Notes: generated by a model not told the origin, from the letters alone. A stretch of DNA of 9,347 bases from Alphaproteobacteria bacterium CG11_big_fil_rev_8_21_14_0_20_44_7 (GCA_002787615.1 PCXJ01000043.1:1-9347); one strand, 5' to 3'. Shown: positions 1 through 6,683, counted from the first letter of the stretch. Numbers and translations: made by a program.

Positions 1-326
1 TGCACAGCACTCACTGAATCAGCCCCACTAATCGGCGGAGCATATACGGGCAACAGCCTAGGGCTTTCCACCTGACGATAATTCGGATTAAATCCCGAAT
101 TTGGACTTCTATAAGACGCCGTTTGAAAGCTTTCCTCAGCTAGGCTAGCAGCATCCTGATATTGCAGTTGCCTATCAGCCAAGCCATTTAATACGCTAAT
201 ATTAACTTCAATTGTCGGCTGAGGCATATCGCCATAACGGCCATTCCCGCTTCCATAATATGCATAGGACTCATTGCAAACGCTAAATGACAATCCGCCC
301 GCCAATAGAATTACTGGTAATTTCAT
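1..326 (-). CDS. Secreted protein of unknown function, 3'-truncated by the window edge
   Basis: An open frame starts at the ATG at 326-324 and runs off the left edge after 108 codons without a stop. An in-frame TAG a few codons upstream makes this the first possible ATG. The N-terminus is a typical signal peptide: Lys2, a hydrophobic run at about 3-16, then S-Y-A before a likely signal peptidase I cut after residue 22. The mature part starts Gly/Tyr-rich (YYGSGNGRYGD). A short segment follows that could be structured (PTIEVNISVLNGLAD, about 37-51), then a Gln/Ser/Asn/Pro-rich stretch ending in LLPVYAPPI. I do not recognise the family. A Pro-rich linker before a C-terminal envelope domain would be plausible, but that part is outside the window. 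No clear Shine-Dalgarno precedes the ATG. The gene diverges from the ferredoxin-NADP reductase gene with 63 bases between starts. Confidence 0.72.
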   Translation of the reverse strand, partial: MKLPVILLAGGLSFSVCNESYAYYGSGNGRYGDMPQPTIEVNISVLNGLADRQLQYQDAASLAEESFQTASYRSPNSGFNPNYRQVESPRLLPVYAPPISGADSVSAV

Positions 327-332
327 ATTATC

Positions 333-361
333 TACATGAAACTATTTATTTAGGTTGTCAA
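333..361 (-). promoter_or_regulatory. Possible promoter of the secreted-protein gene, overlapping the divergent -35 box
   Basis: The minus strand carries a perfect TTGACA (356-361). Seventeen bases on lies a poor -10 (CATGTA, 333-338), six bases before the ATG at 326. The -35 matches consensus but the -10 matches at only two positions, so this is tentative. The TTGACA overlaps the TTGTCA -35 of the opposite promoter (355-360), so the two could compete for polymerase. Confidence 0.3.
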
Positions 362-383
362 CGGATTTACGCCAAACTATATA
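355..383 (+). promoter_or_regulatory. Promoter of the ferredoxin-NADP reductase gene, predicting a leaderless mRNA
   Basis: TTGTCA (355-360) is followed by exactly 17 bases and then TATATA (378-383), close to the sigma70-type consensus. Six bases (TTCTCT) separate the -10 from the ATG at 390, so the expected start of transcription falls on or next to the A of the start codon. No purine-rich Shine-Dalgarno lies upstream of the ATG, which agrees with a leaderless transcript. Confidence 0.6.
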
Positions 384-389
384 TTCTCT

Positions 390-1397
390 ATGGGCAAAAA
401 CTTTGAAACAGATGTTGTGATAATCGGCGCAGGGCCGGTAGGATTATTCGCCGTGTTTGAATGCGGGATGATGAAAATGAACTGCCATGTTGTTGACACG
501 CTCGATTTCATCGGCGGGCAATGCACCGCGCTTTATCCCGAAAAGCCGATTTATGATATCCCTGCCCACCCTCAAATCAGCGCCGAGCAACTTATCAAAA
601 ACCTTGAGCAACAAGCTGCACCGTTTAATCCGGTTTATCATCTTGGTCAGCAAGTGGTTTCATTTAGCGAAAGCGGAGATGATATAATCGTGAGAACCAG
701 CACTGGTAACGAGATTACATGCAAAGCTGTTATCATCGCTGCTGGATGCGGAGCATTTGGCCCAAACCGCCCTCCGCTTGCTGATATTGAATCCTATGAA
801 GGCAAATCGGTTTTCTATATGGTCGGGCGCAAGGAAGATTTCCGCAACAAAAAAGTTGTTATCGCAGGGGGGGGAGATTCAGCCGTTGATTGGGCGCTGA
901 GCCTTGCCGATATTGCCGAAAAATTATATGTCGTGCATCGTCGTGACAAATTTCGTTGCGCGCCCGATAGCTCGGAAAAGCTGCATCAACTTGCAGATTC
1001 TGGGGCTATTGAACTGGTCATCCCGTATCAGCTAGATTCTCTGGAAGGCAGGAATGGCGAGCTTTCCGCAGTAAATGTCAAAACTCTTGATGGCAATTTG
1101 CGCGCAATTGAAGCCGATATATTACTACCGTTTTTTGGATTAGCAATGGAGCTTGGCCCTATTGCTGATTGGGGGCTAAGCCTCGATAAAAATTTGATTG
1201 AGGTTGAGCAAAATACTATGCAAACCAGCCACCCGAAAATCTTCGCTGTGGGTGATATTGCTTCATATAATAACAAATTGAAGTTGATTTTATCAGGATT
1301 CGCAGAGGCGGCAACTGCGGCACATTCTGCATATCCGCTTGTGCATAATCAGGCTTATCACTTTGAATATTCCACCACAAGCGGTGTGCCTAAATAG
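390..1397 (+). CDS. Ferredoxin--NADP(+) reductase, thioredoxin-reductase-like type
   Basis: This cytoplasmic FAD flavoprotein of 335 residues exchanges electrons between NADPH and ferredoxin or flavodoxin (EC 1.18.1.2). The FAD-binding motif GAGPVG is at residues 13-18. GGQC followed by TALYPEKPIYDIP (about 42-58) is characteristic of the family. The NADPH-binding motif GGGDSA is at 160-165, with HRRD at 183-186 placed to contact the 2'-phosphate. The second FAD motif, FAVGD, ends at Asp289, and the C-terminus has the family-typical EYSTTSGVP. The redox-active CxxC of true thioredoxin reductases is absent, which favours the YumC-like ferredoxin reductase assignment. Length is normal. The start is set by the FAD motif position and by a promoter ending six bases upstream. 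An uninterrupted run of eight G bases (867-874) encodes part of the NADPH motif. The gene converges on ihfB with 41 bases between stops and no obvious terminator. Confidence 0.93.
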   Translation: MGKNFETDVVIIGAGPVGLFAVFECGMMKMNCHVVDTLDFIGGQCTALYPEKPIYDIPAHPQISAEQLIKNLEQQAAPFNPVYHLGQQVVSFSESGDDIIVRTSTGNEITCKAVIIAAGCGAFGPNRPPLADIESYEGKSVFYMVGRKEDFRNKKVVIAGGGDSAVDWALSLADIAEKLYVVHRRDKFRCAPDSSEKLHQLADSGAIELVIPYQLDSLEGRNGELSAVNVKTLDGNLRAIEADILLPFFGLAMELGPIADWGLSLDKNLIEVEQNTMQTSHPKIFAVGDIASYNNKLKLILSGFAEAATAAHSAYPLVHNQAYHFEYSTTSGVPK

Positions 1398-1415
1398 GAT
1401 TTGGGATTTTAAAGT

Positions 1416-1443
1416 AACGAGCGACTAGCAACTAATGACTAAC
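1416..1443. repeat. Degenerate heptamer tandem repeat between converging genes
   Basis: Four consecutive seven-base units can be read on the plus strand: AACGAGC, GACTAGC, AACTAAT, GACTAAC. The last three fit RACTARY and the first is a weaker match. The last unit covers the ihfB stop codon (1439-1441) on the other strand. No terminator-like hairpin is present in this 41-base gap. Confidence 0.45.
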
Positions 1444-1717
1444 TATTCAGCGTTTCTTTTAATTCTTTGCCGGGGCGATAGTAGATTGATTTACGGGCTG
1501 CAACTTTCACTTTTTCACCAGTTCTCGGATTGCGCGCAACTCTAGCCTCACGTTTACGGATTGAGAAAGCACCAAAACCTCGCAATTCAACTCTATCCCC
1601 AGCCACTAATGTGTCGGAAATTTCCTTCAGGATAAGATTTACTATATCCTCAATTTCCTTTTCCCTTAGCGATGGAAACTTTACTGAAAGATTTTTTATT
1701 AACTCAGATTTTGTCAT
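1439..1717 (-). CDS. ihfB: Integration host factor subunit beta
   Basis: This 92-residue nucleoid-associated protein is expected to pair with IHF-alpha and bend DNA sharply in recombination, replication and transcription control. The fold is complete: two N-terminal helices (about 3-38), the RGFGAF turn at 46-51, and the flexible DNA-binding arm with ARNPRTGEKV at 61-70, whose Pro64 is the intercalating residue of HU/IHF proteins. YRPGKELK near the C-terminus also matches. Assignment to IHF-beta over HU or IHF-alpha rests on the start MTKSELI and on its position downstream of rpsA and sppA. A good Shine-Dalgarno (GAGG, 1724-1727) lies six bases before the ATG. It is 45 bases from the sppA stop and probably the last gene of the operon. 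Confidence 0.9.
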   Translation of the reverse strand: MTKSELIKNLSVKFPSLREKEIEDIVNLILKEISDTLVAGDRVELRGFGAFSIRKREARVARNPRTGEKVKVAARKSIYYRPGKELKETLNS

Positions 1718-1762
1718 TCTCTACCTCAATCATTTTCTACACGATTTTTCGCTTATCATCAA

Positions 1763-2686
1763 TCAATTATTTGGATTCCATAATGCGAGAAGCCCATTCA
1801 TATTTATTTTTCTGAATAAATCAAGCTCGCTCATTTCACCAAAAAACAATTCCCTAAAAGGATGCTCCGGCTCAATCAATGATATATCCTCAATGGCTAT
1901 ATCTTCGGCAATATTTTTTTCCTTAACCAGCCATGCCAGCGCCTCTTCCTGACCGCCAATCTCATCAATCATTCCTAATTCCAAAGCCTGCCTGCCGCCA
2001 TAAATCCTGCCATCTGCCAATTCGCGGACTTTTTCTTCAGGGAGATTACGCCCCTCAGCAACGATTTTCACAAAGTAATTATAAAAATCAGCAATCACAT
2101 CATTCATCACCTCTTCGGCACGCGGGTCGAGCTTTTCAAACGGTGATGGGCTGGCTTTCAATGGGCCGGACTTAAATGTATGGAATTTCACGCCAATTTT
2201 TTCTGCTAAATCCGTAAATTCGGCTGATTGCACAATCACTCCGATTGAGCCGGTTATCGTTCCGTTTCTGGCGATTATATAGTCACTCGCTACCGCAATC
2301 ATATATCCGGCAGAGGTTGCCAGAGTTTTCATCACAACTACAACCGGCTTGCCGGATTCAGAGATTCCCTTAATTTGCTCGTAAAGCTCTTCGCCGCCAA
2401 CCGTAGTTCCACCGGGGCTATCAACATTGATTATAATCGCTTTGGCTCTTTCATCATCGGCAATATCTTTTAGGATTTTGCTGCGATATTTATCATCAAT
2501 TATAATTCCGGTTATATCCACACTGGCAATATAATCCGTCATAATATTTTTCTCAGACACATTATTTTCAGGGTTTGCCAGTGCAAACAGCATTATGCCG
2601 AGAGCAACCAACGCCAGAACGCGCCACTTAAAAAGCTTGTTCTTCAGATTTATCCTATCCAATAATATGTCTGAGTCTAATGACAT
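1763..2686 (-). CDS. sppA: Signal peptide peptidase SppA, 36-kDa type (peptidase S49)
   Basis: This is a membrane-anchored serine protease that degrades leftover signal peptides and other membrane-associated peptides. At 307 residues it is the short single-domain form, not the duplicated E. coli form. A cytoplasmic N-terminus precedes one membrane segment at about 21-38, and the protease domain follows from about residue 50. Visible motifs are NVDSPGG (87-93), the nucleophile motif TSAGY with Ser125, GSIGVI (146-151), and KSGPLK, where Lys172 is the likely general base (Ser/Lys dyad, by comparison with the Bacillus enzyme). The C-terminal GRIYGGRQALELGMIDEIGG segment is family-typical, split here only by reading order. 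The ATG lies five bases after the rpsA stop, so translation is probably coupled. The rpsA stop region itself (AGAAAG...AGG) supplies the purine-rich ribosome site. Confidence 0.93.
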   Translation of the reverse strand: MSLDSDILLDRINLKNKLFKWRVLALVALGIMLFALANPENNVSEKNIMTDYIASVDITGIIIDDKYRSKILKDIADDERAKAIIINVDSPGGTTVGGEELYEQIKGISESGKPVVVVMKTLATSAGYMIAVASDYIIARNGTITGSIGVIVQSAEFTDLAEKIGVKFHTFKSGPLKASPSPFEKLDPRAEEVMNDVIADFYNYFVKIVAEGRNLPEEKVRELADGRIYGGRQALELGMIDEIGGQEEALAWLVKEKNIAEDIAIEDISLIEPEHPFRELFFGEMSELDLFRKINMNGLLALWNPNN

Positions 2687-2691
2687 GAAAC

Positions 2692-4422
2692 CTATTCTTT
2701 CTTAGATTTCTTTTCTTCCAAAGCTGCACCGAGGATATCACCCAAGCTTGCTCCGGAATCGGTTGAACCATATTCCTCAATCGCGCGCTTATGCTCTTCA
2801 ACTTCCAGCGCTTTGATTGAAACATTGATTTTACCGCTTCTTTGAGTAACGCCGATAACTTTTGCATCAACTCTGTCACCCACAGCAAATCTGCTTGGAC
2901 GTTGCTCAGAACGGTCTTTTGAAAGCTCCGATTTCTTGATGAAGGCTTTCACCTCATTTTCACCGACAGCAACTTCAATTCCGCCATCTTCAATCGCCGT
3001 CACCTTACATGTAACAACTTCGCTTTTCTTAAAGTCAGAAGTATCAACACCGACAGGAGCTTCACCGGAAAGCTGTTTTACACCGAGGCTCACACGCTCT
3101 TTCTCAATATCAATACCAAGAATTTTCGCTTCGACTTCGTCACCTTTCTTATAGTCTTTCAGGGCTTCTTCACCGGATTTATCCCAGCTTAAATCTGAAT
3201 AATGCACAAGTCCGTCAATTCCACCGTCAAGACCAACAAAGAATCCGAAATCGGAAACATTCTTGATTTCACCTTTGATAACATCACCAACTTTATTGGT
3301 GTTGCCAAATGTATCCCAAGGATTTTCCTGTGTTTGTTTCAAACCTAGAGAAATGCGGCGTTTTTCCTGATCAATTTCAAGAACTTGAACTTCGATTTCA
3401 TCACCAAGCTTCACAACTTTGTTTGGATTCTGGTTTTTCTTAACCCAGCTAAGCTCAGTAACGTGAATCAAGCCTTCAACTGTTTCATCCAGAGCAACAA
3501 ATACACCATAATCTGCGATGCTGGAAACCTTGCCCTTAACACGCTGACCGACTTCATATTTGCCTTCCATTCCTTGCCACGGGTTATCTTCAAGCTGCTT
3601 CATGCCAAGGCTGATACGCTTTGTATCCTCGTCATATTTAATCACCTGAACATTAATTGTTTGCCCCATTTTCAGAACTTCTGAAGGATGGCTGATGCGC
3701 TTCCATGAGATATCAGTAACATGCAACAAACCATCAACACCGCCCAAATCAATGAATGCGCCATAATTGGTTAGGTTTTTCACAGTACCTTCCAGCTTTT
3801 GTCCAAGCTCGATATCTTTGAGGATTTCATCACGTGCTTCAGCGCGCGATTCTTCTAGCAACGCACGGCGTGAAACAATAATATTTCCGCGCTTCTTATC
3901 CATTTTCAGAATAAGGAATTTATCTTTTTCATTCGCAATTTCGGTAATATCTTTTATCGGACGAACATCAACCTGACTGCCCGGCAAGAATGCTATCGCA
4001 CCGCCTAAATCAACGGTGAATCCGCCTTTTACTTGGCCGAATATAATCCCGTCTACCGGAATTTCTGCCTTTAGCTGCTTCTCAAGTTTATCCCAAACCT
4101 GCTCTTTTAATGCACGCTCACGGCTGATAACAATCTCACCGGAACGGTTTTCCATTCTTTCAATATAAACTTCGACCTTATCGCCTTCTTTGATATCAGG
4201 CTTTTCGCCGAATGATGCAAAATCTTTTAGTGGCAAACGACCTTCCGATTTCAAGCCAACATCAATAACCACCATATCATTTTCGATATTTACTATCGTA
4301 CCTTCCGCGATAGTGCCTTCTTCGACTTTCTTATCTGTGTAGGATTCTTCGAGAAGCTTTTCAAAATCTTCTCCGGTTGAAAATGGTGTATTTTGTTCTT
4401 GTTTCGCTGCGCTTGCATTCAT
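2692..4422 (-). CDS. rpsA: 30S ribosomal protein S1
   Basis: S1 is a 576-residue RNA-binding protein of the small subunit that captures mRNAs and helps unfold their leaders. Six S1 (OB-fold) repeats can be traced at about 36-105, 118-186, 206-275, 291-362, 378-449 and 464-537. Repeats 3-5 are the most canonical, each with the pattern G-x-F/V ... DGLLHVTDISW or a close variant. Repeats 1 and 2 are the degenerate ribosome-binding pair expected for S1. The C-terminal tail is acidic then Lys-rich (ALEEKKSKKE), and length is normal. The ATG has a modest purine-rich site (GAAAGAG, 4433-4439) ten bases upstream. It is the first gene of the rpsA-sppA-ihfB operon and diverges from lepA. In many relatives cmk lies just upstream of rpsA; here lepA occupies that position. 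Confidence 0.96.
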   Translation of the reverse strand: MNASAAKQEQNTPFSTGEDFEKLLEESYTDKKVEEGTIAEGTIVNIENDMVVIDVGLKSEGRLPLKDFASFGEKPDIKEGDKVEVYIERMENRSGEIVISRERALKEQVWDKLEKQLKAEIPVDGIIFGQVKGGFTVDLGGAIAFLPGSQVDVRPIKDITEIANEKDKFLILKMDKKRGNIIVSRRALLEESRAEARDEILKDIELGQKLEGTVKNLTNYGAFIDLGGVDGLLHVTDISWKRISHPSEVLKMGQTINVQVIKYDEDTKRISLGMKQLEDNPWQGMEGKYEVGQRVKGKVSSIADYGVFVALDETVEGLIHVTELSWVKKNQNPNKVVKLGDEIEVQVLEIDQEKRRISLGLKQTQENPWDTFGNTNKVGDVIKGEIKNVSDFGFFVGLDGGIDGLVHYSDLSWDKSGEEALKDYKKGDEVEAKILGIDIEKERVSLGVKQLSGEAPVGVDTSDFKKSEVVTCKVTAIEDGGIEVAVGENEVKAFIKKSELSKDRSEQRPSRFAVGDRVDAKVIGVTQRSGKINVSIKALEVEEHKRAIEEYGSTDSGASLGDILGAALEEKKSKKE

Positions 4423-4439
4423 AATATTAATTCTCTTTC

Positions 4440-4461
4440 GTTGTTAAATTGTTGTTAAATT
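4440..4461. repeat. Perfect 11-base tandem duplication in the rpsA leader
   Basis: On the plus strand GTTGTTAAATT occurs twice back to back (4440-4450 and 4451-4461). In the rpsA mRNA this reads AAUUUAACAAC twice, an unpaired-looking A/U-rich stretch just upstream of the ribosome site. S1 prefers A/U-rich single-stranded RNA and represses its own synthesis in E. coli. A role in autoregulation is inference. Confidence 0.7.
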
Positions 4462-4470
4462 TAGAGTTTG

Positions 4471-4483
4471 CCCGCCAATCGGG
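4471..4483 (-). other. Small hairpin at the predicted 5' end of the rpsA mRNA
   Basis: CCCG-ATTGG-CGGG on the minus strand forms a four-base GC stem with a five-base loop. It begins one base after the predicted transcription start (about 4484). A hairpin at the extreme 5' end can protect mRNA from 5'-end-dependent decay; that is a possibility only. Confidence 0.35.
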
Positions 4484-4490
4484 ATTGCGG

Positions 4491-4518
4491 ATAATACGCA
4501 AAAATATCTGAATTACAA
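4491..4518 (-). promoter_or_regulatory. Promoter of the rpsA-sppA-ihfB operon
   Basis: On the minus strand TTGTAA (4513-4518), a 16-base spacer and TATTAT (4491-4496) make a good sigma70-like promoter. The predicted start near 4484 gives a leader of about 62 bases, which holds the hairpin, the 11-base duplication and the ribosome site. Confidence 0.55.
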
Positions 4519-4547
4519 GGATTTTCTGGATAAAAACACTGATTAGA

Positions 4548-4576
4548 TTGAAATTTTGTTTTTGATAATATACATA
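4548..4576 (+). promoter_or_regulatory. Promoter of lepA, predicting a leaderless or nearly leaderless mRNA
   Basis: TTGAAA (4548-4553) is followed by an AT-rich block containing TATACA (4569-4574, spacer 15) and overlapping TACATA (4571-4576, spacer 17). Either -10 places the transcription start within about three bases of the ATG at 4584. No Shine-Dalgarno precedes the ATG (upstream bases ATATCCCGCC). Confidence 0.45.
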
Positions 4577-4583
4577 TCCCGCC

Positions 4584-6383
4584 ATGACCGAACTTTCAAA
4601 AATCCGTAATTTCTCAATTATTGCCCATATTGACCACGGCAAGTCCACATTGGCTGACCGACTCATTGAAGTTTGCGGCGGGCTTACCGCGCGTGAAATG
4701 AAAGGGCAAGTGCTGGATTCCATGGATATCGAGCGTGAACGCGGAATTACCATCAAAGCCCAAACCGTGAAGCTATTATATAAAGCCAAAGACGGAGAGA
4801 TATATACATTAAACCTTATGGACACGCCGGGGCATGTCGATTTTACCTATGAAGTTTCACGCTCACTTGCCGCTTGCGAAGGCTCATTGCTGGTTGTTGA
4901 TGCTAGCCAAGGGGTTGAAGCGCAAACGCTTGCCAACACATATCTTGCCATTGAGGCAGATAATGAGCTTGTTCCGGTGCTCAATAAAATTGATTTACCC
5001 GCCGCCGAACCTGCCCGCATCAAGCAGCAAATCAAAGAGGTTATCGGGATTGATGCTGATGATGCTTGTGAGATTTCGGCAAAAACCGGATTGAATATAG
5101 AATCGGTTTTGGAAGCAATCGTACAAAAAATCCCGCCGCCAAAGGGCTTGCCGAATGCGCCATTAAAAGCTCTGCTCGTCGATAGCTGGTATGATTCATA
5201 TCTCGGCGTGGTGATTTTGGTACGCGTGATTGACGGCACGGTTAAGAAAGGCATAAAAATCAAAATGATGAATACTGGCGCAACCTATTCTGTTGATTCA
5301 GTTGGAGTTTTCACCCCGAAGAAAGTGGAACTTGCTGAACTTGGCGCGGGTGAAATCGGATTTATTAATGCCTCAATCAAAACCGTTTCAGATTGCAAAA
5401 TCGGTGATACGATTACTGAGGATAAAAAAGAATGCGCAGAAAAACTCGCAGGGTTCAAACCTTCGCAATCCGTGGTTTTCTGCGGATTATTTCCGGTTGA
5501 TGCCTCTGATTTTGAAGATTTGCGTGATTCCCTAGGGAAATTGCAGCTTAATGATGCCAGCTTTGAATTTGCGCAGGAAAACTCGGCAGCACTTGGCCTA
5601 GGCTATCGTTGCGGATTTCTGGGCTTGTTGCATTTGGAAATTATTCAGGAGCGCCTGCAACGTGAATTTGACCTTGAGCTAATCACCACTGCACCCAGCG
5701 TAATCTATAAATTGCATATGAAAGATGGCTCAACAAAAGAGCTGCACTCCCCCGCTGATATGCCTGACCCAACTATAATTAATTCGATTGAAGAGCCGTG
5801 GATTGAGGCAACAATCCTCACACCGGATGAATATCTCGGCGCAGTTTTGCAACTTTGCACTGAAAAACGCGGCATTCAAAAAGAGCTAACCTATGTCGGA
5901 AATCGCGCCATGGTTATCTATAAGCTCCCTCTAGGTGAAGTGGTTTTTGATTTTTATGACCGCCTAAAATCCTGCACTAAAGGCTATGCCAGCTTTGATT
6001 ATCAAATCTCGGAATTTGAGGAAAGTGACATTGTAAAACTCTCAATATTAGTCAATGCTGAGCCAGTAGATGCGCTGTCTATCATGGTTCACCGCTCAAA
6101 TGCCGAAGCGCGTGGACGGGTTTTGTGCGAGCGCTTAAAAGAGCTTATCCACAAGCAAATGTTCAAAATCCCGATTCAGGCAGCAATTGGCGGACGCATT
6201 GTCGCGCGGGAAACAATCTCCGCCATGCGCAAAGATGTTACAGCCAAATGCTATGGCGGCGATATTACGCGTAAACGCAAATTATTGGAAAAACAGAAGA
6301 AAGGTAAGAAGAAAATGCGCATGTTTGGCAAGGTGGAAATCCCACAATCCGCCTTCATCGCTGCGCTTAAAGTTGGGGATTGA
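4584..6383 (+). CDS. lepA: Elongation factor 4 (LepA), ribosome-associated GTPase
   Basis: EF4 is a translational GTPase that acts on the ribosome during initiation, elongation or stress and reverses translocation in vitro. Its 599 residues match the usual length. The G motifs are intact: AHIDHGKST (14-22, P-loop), RGITIKAQ (53-60, switch I), DTPGH (80-84, with catalytic His84), NKID (134-137) and SAKTG (165-169). The EF-G-like domains II, III and V follow. The EF4-specific C-terminal domain ends the protein, with the basic RKRKLLEKQKKGKKKMRMFG stretch. EF-G domain IV is absent, as expected. The gene diverges from the S1 operon, so two translation genes share one 161-base control region. It ends nine bases before the opposing lipoprotein gene. 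Confidence 0.97.
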   Translation: MTELSKIRNFSIIAHIDHGKSTLADRLIEVCGGLTAREMKGQVLDSMDIERERGITIKAQTVKLLYKAKDGEIYTLNLMDTPGHVDFTYEVSRSLAACEGSLLVVDASQGVEAQTLANTYLAIEADNELVPVLNKIDLPAAEPARIKQQIKEVIGIDADDACEISAKTGLNIESVLEAIVQKIPPPKGLPNAPLKALLVDSWYDSYLGVVILVRVIDGTVKKGIKIKMMNTGATYSVDSVGVFTPKKVELAELGAGEIGFINASIKTVSDCKIGDTITEDKKECAEKLAGFKPSQSVVFCGLFPVDASDFEDLRDSLGKLQLNDASFEFAQENSAALGLGYRCGFLGLLHLEIIQERLQREFDLELITTAPSVIYKLHMKDGSTKELHSPADMPDPTIINSIEEPWIEATILTPDEYLGAVLQLCTEKRGIQKELTYVGNRAMVIYKLPLGEVVFDFYDRLKSCTKGYASFDYQISEFEESDIVKLSILVNAEPVDALSIMVHRSNAEARGRVLCERLKELIHKQMFKIPIQAAIGGRIVARETISAMRKDVTAKCYGGDITRKRKLLEKQKKGKKKMRMFGKVEIPQSAFIAALKVGD

Positions 6384-6390
6384 TTGCGAA

Positions 6391-6411
6391 GGCTATTCTA
6401 ACGGAGTAGCC
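6391..6411. terminator. Hairpin between the convergent lepA and lipoprotein genes, weak terminator candidate
   Basis: GGCTATTC (6391-6398), loop TAACG, GAGTAGCC (6404-6411) pair over eight bases with one G-U wobble. It sits eight bases after the lepA stop and contains the stop codon of the opposing gene. Neither strand has a clear T-run after it, so it fits a bidirectional roadblock or 3'-end stabiliser better than a classical intrinsic terminator. Confidence 0.35.
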
Positions 6412-6677
6412 GATTTATCCGCTTCAATTGCATCTATCTTCTTGATAAGCTCATCATTCTGCGAAACTATCTTGCTGAGCAAGTTTTTGATAGCCTGCAA
6501 TTCGGCAACTGCATCTTTATTATGCTTCACAAGGTCAAGCTCTCTTTGCAATTCCTCTGCTTCCCTTTTCTCTTTCGCTGCCTTGACATCTTTTGGGCTG
6601 AGCAAGCCTGCATTTGCATCAAAACCGCTGCCACAAGCTAATAATGCAATAATCACGATATACTTTATAGATTTCAT
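6393..6677 (-). CDS. Small lipoprotein or periplasmic coiled-coil protein of unknown function
   Basis: This 94-residue protein is not one I recognise. It has Lys2/Lys5, a hydrophobic stretch at 6-14, then LLAC with Cys15 as a possible lipidation site. A-N-A (21-23) offers an alternative signal peptidase I cut, so lipoprotein versus soluble periplasmic protein is unresolved. Residues about 29-87 are highly charged with hydrophobics at heptad-like spacing (ELQRELDLV, AELQAIKNLLSKIV, ELIKKIDAI), which suggests one long coiled-coil helix that probably oligomerises. The start is set by a strong Shine-Dalgarno (GGAGG, 6684-6688) six bases before the ATG at 6677. An upstream in-frame TTG at 6692 would place that Shine-Dalgarno inside the coding frame. 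It converges on lepA, and a structured 245-base spacer separates it from the outer-membrane protein gene. Confidence 0.75.
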   Translation of the reverse strand: MKSIKYIVIIALLACGSGFDANAGLLSPKDVKAAKEKREAEELQRELDLVKHNKDAVAELQAIKNLLSKIVSQNDELIKKIDAIEADKSATPLE

Positions 6678-6683
6678 TTTTTT

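Noticed and set aside
1398..1438. Intrinsic terminator for the reductase gene
   Set aside because: No stem of useful length followed by a T-run is present on either strand; only the heptamer repeat is visible.
1530..1952. Plus-strand open frame of 140 codons
   Set aside because: It lies antisense to ihfB and the end of sppA, both well-supported genes, and has a low-complexity Ser/Phe-rich product with no ribosome site.
4427..4825. Minus-strand open frame of 132 codons covering the rpsA/lepA control region
   Set aside because: It runs antisense to the start of lepA and through the rpsA promoter and leader. The product looks like a reverse translation of the lepA G domain.
4847..5263. Minus-strand open frame of 138 codons inside lepA
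   Set aside because: It is entirely antisense to the conserved GTPase region; no ribosome site or family resemblance.
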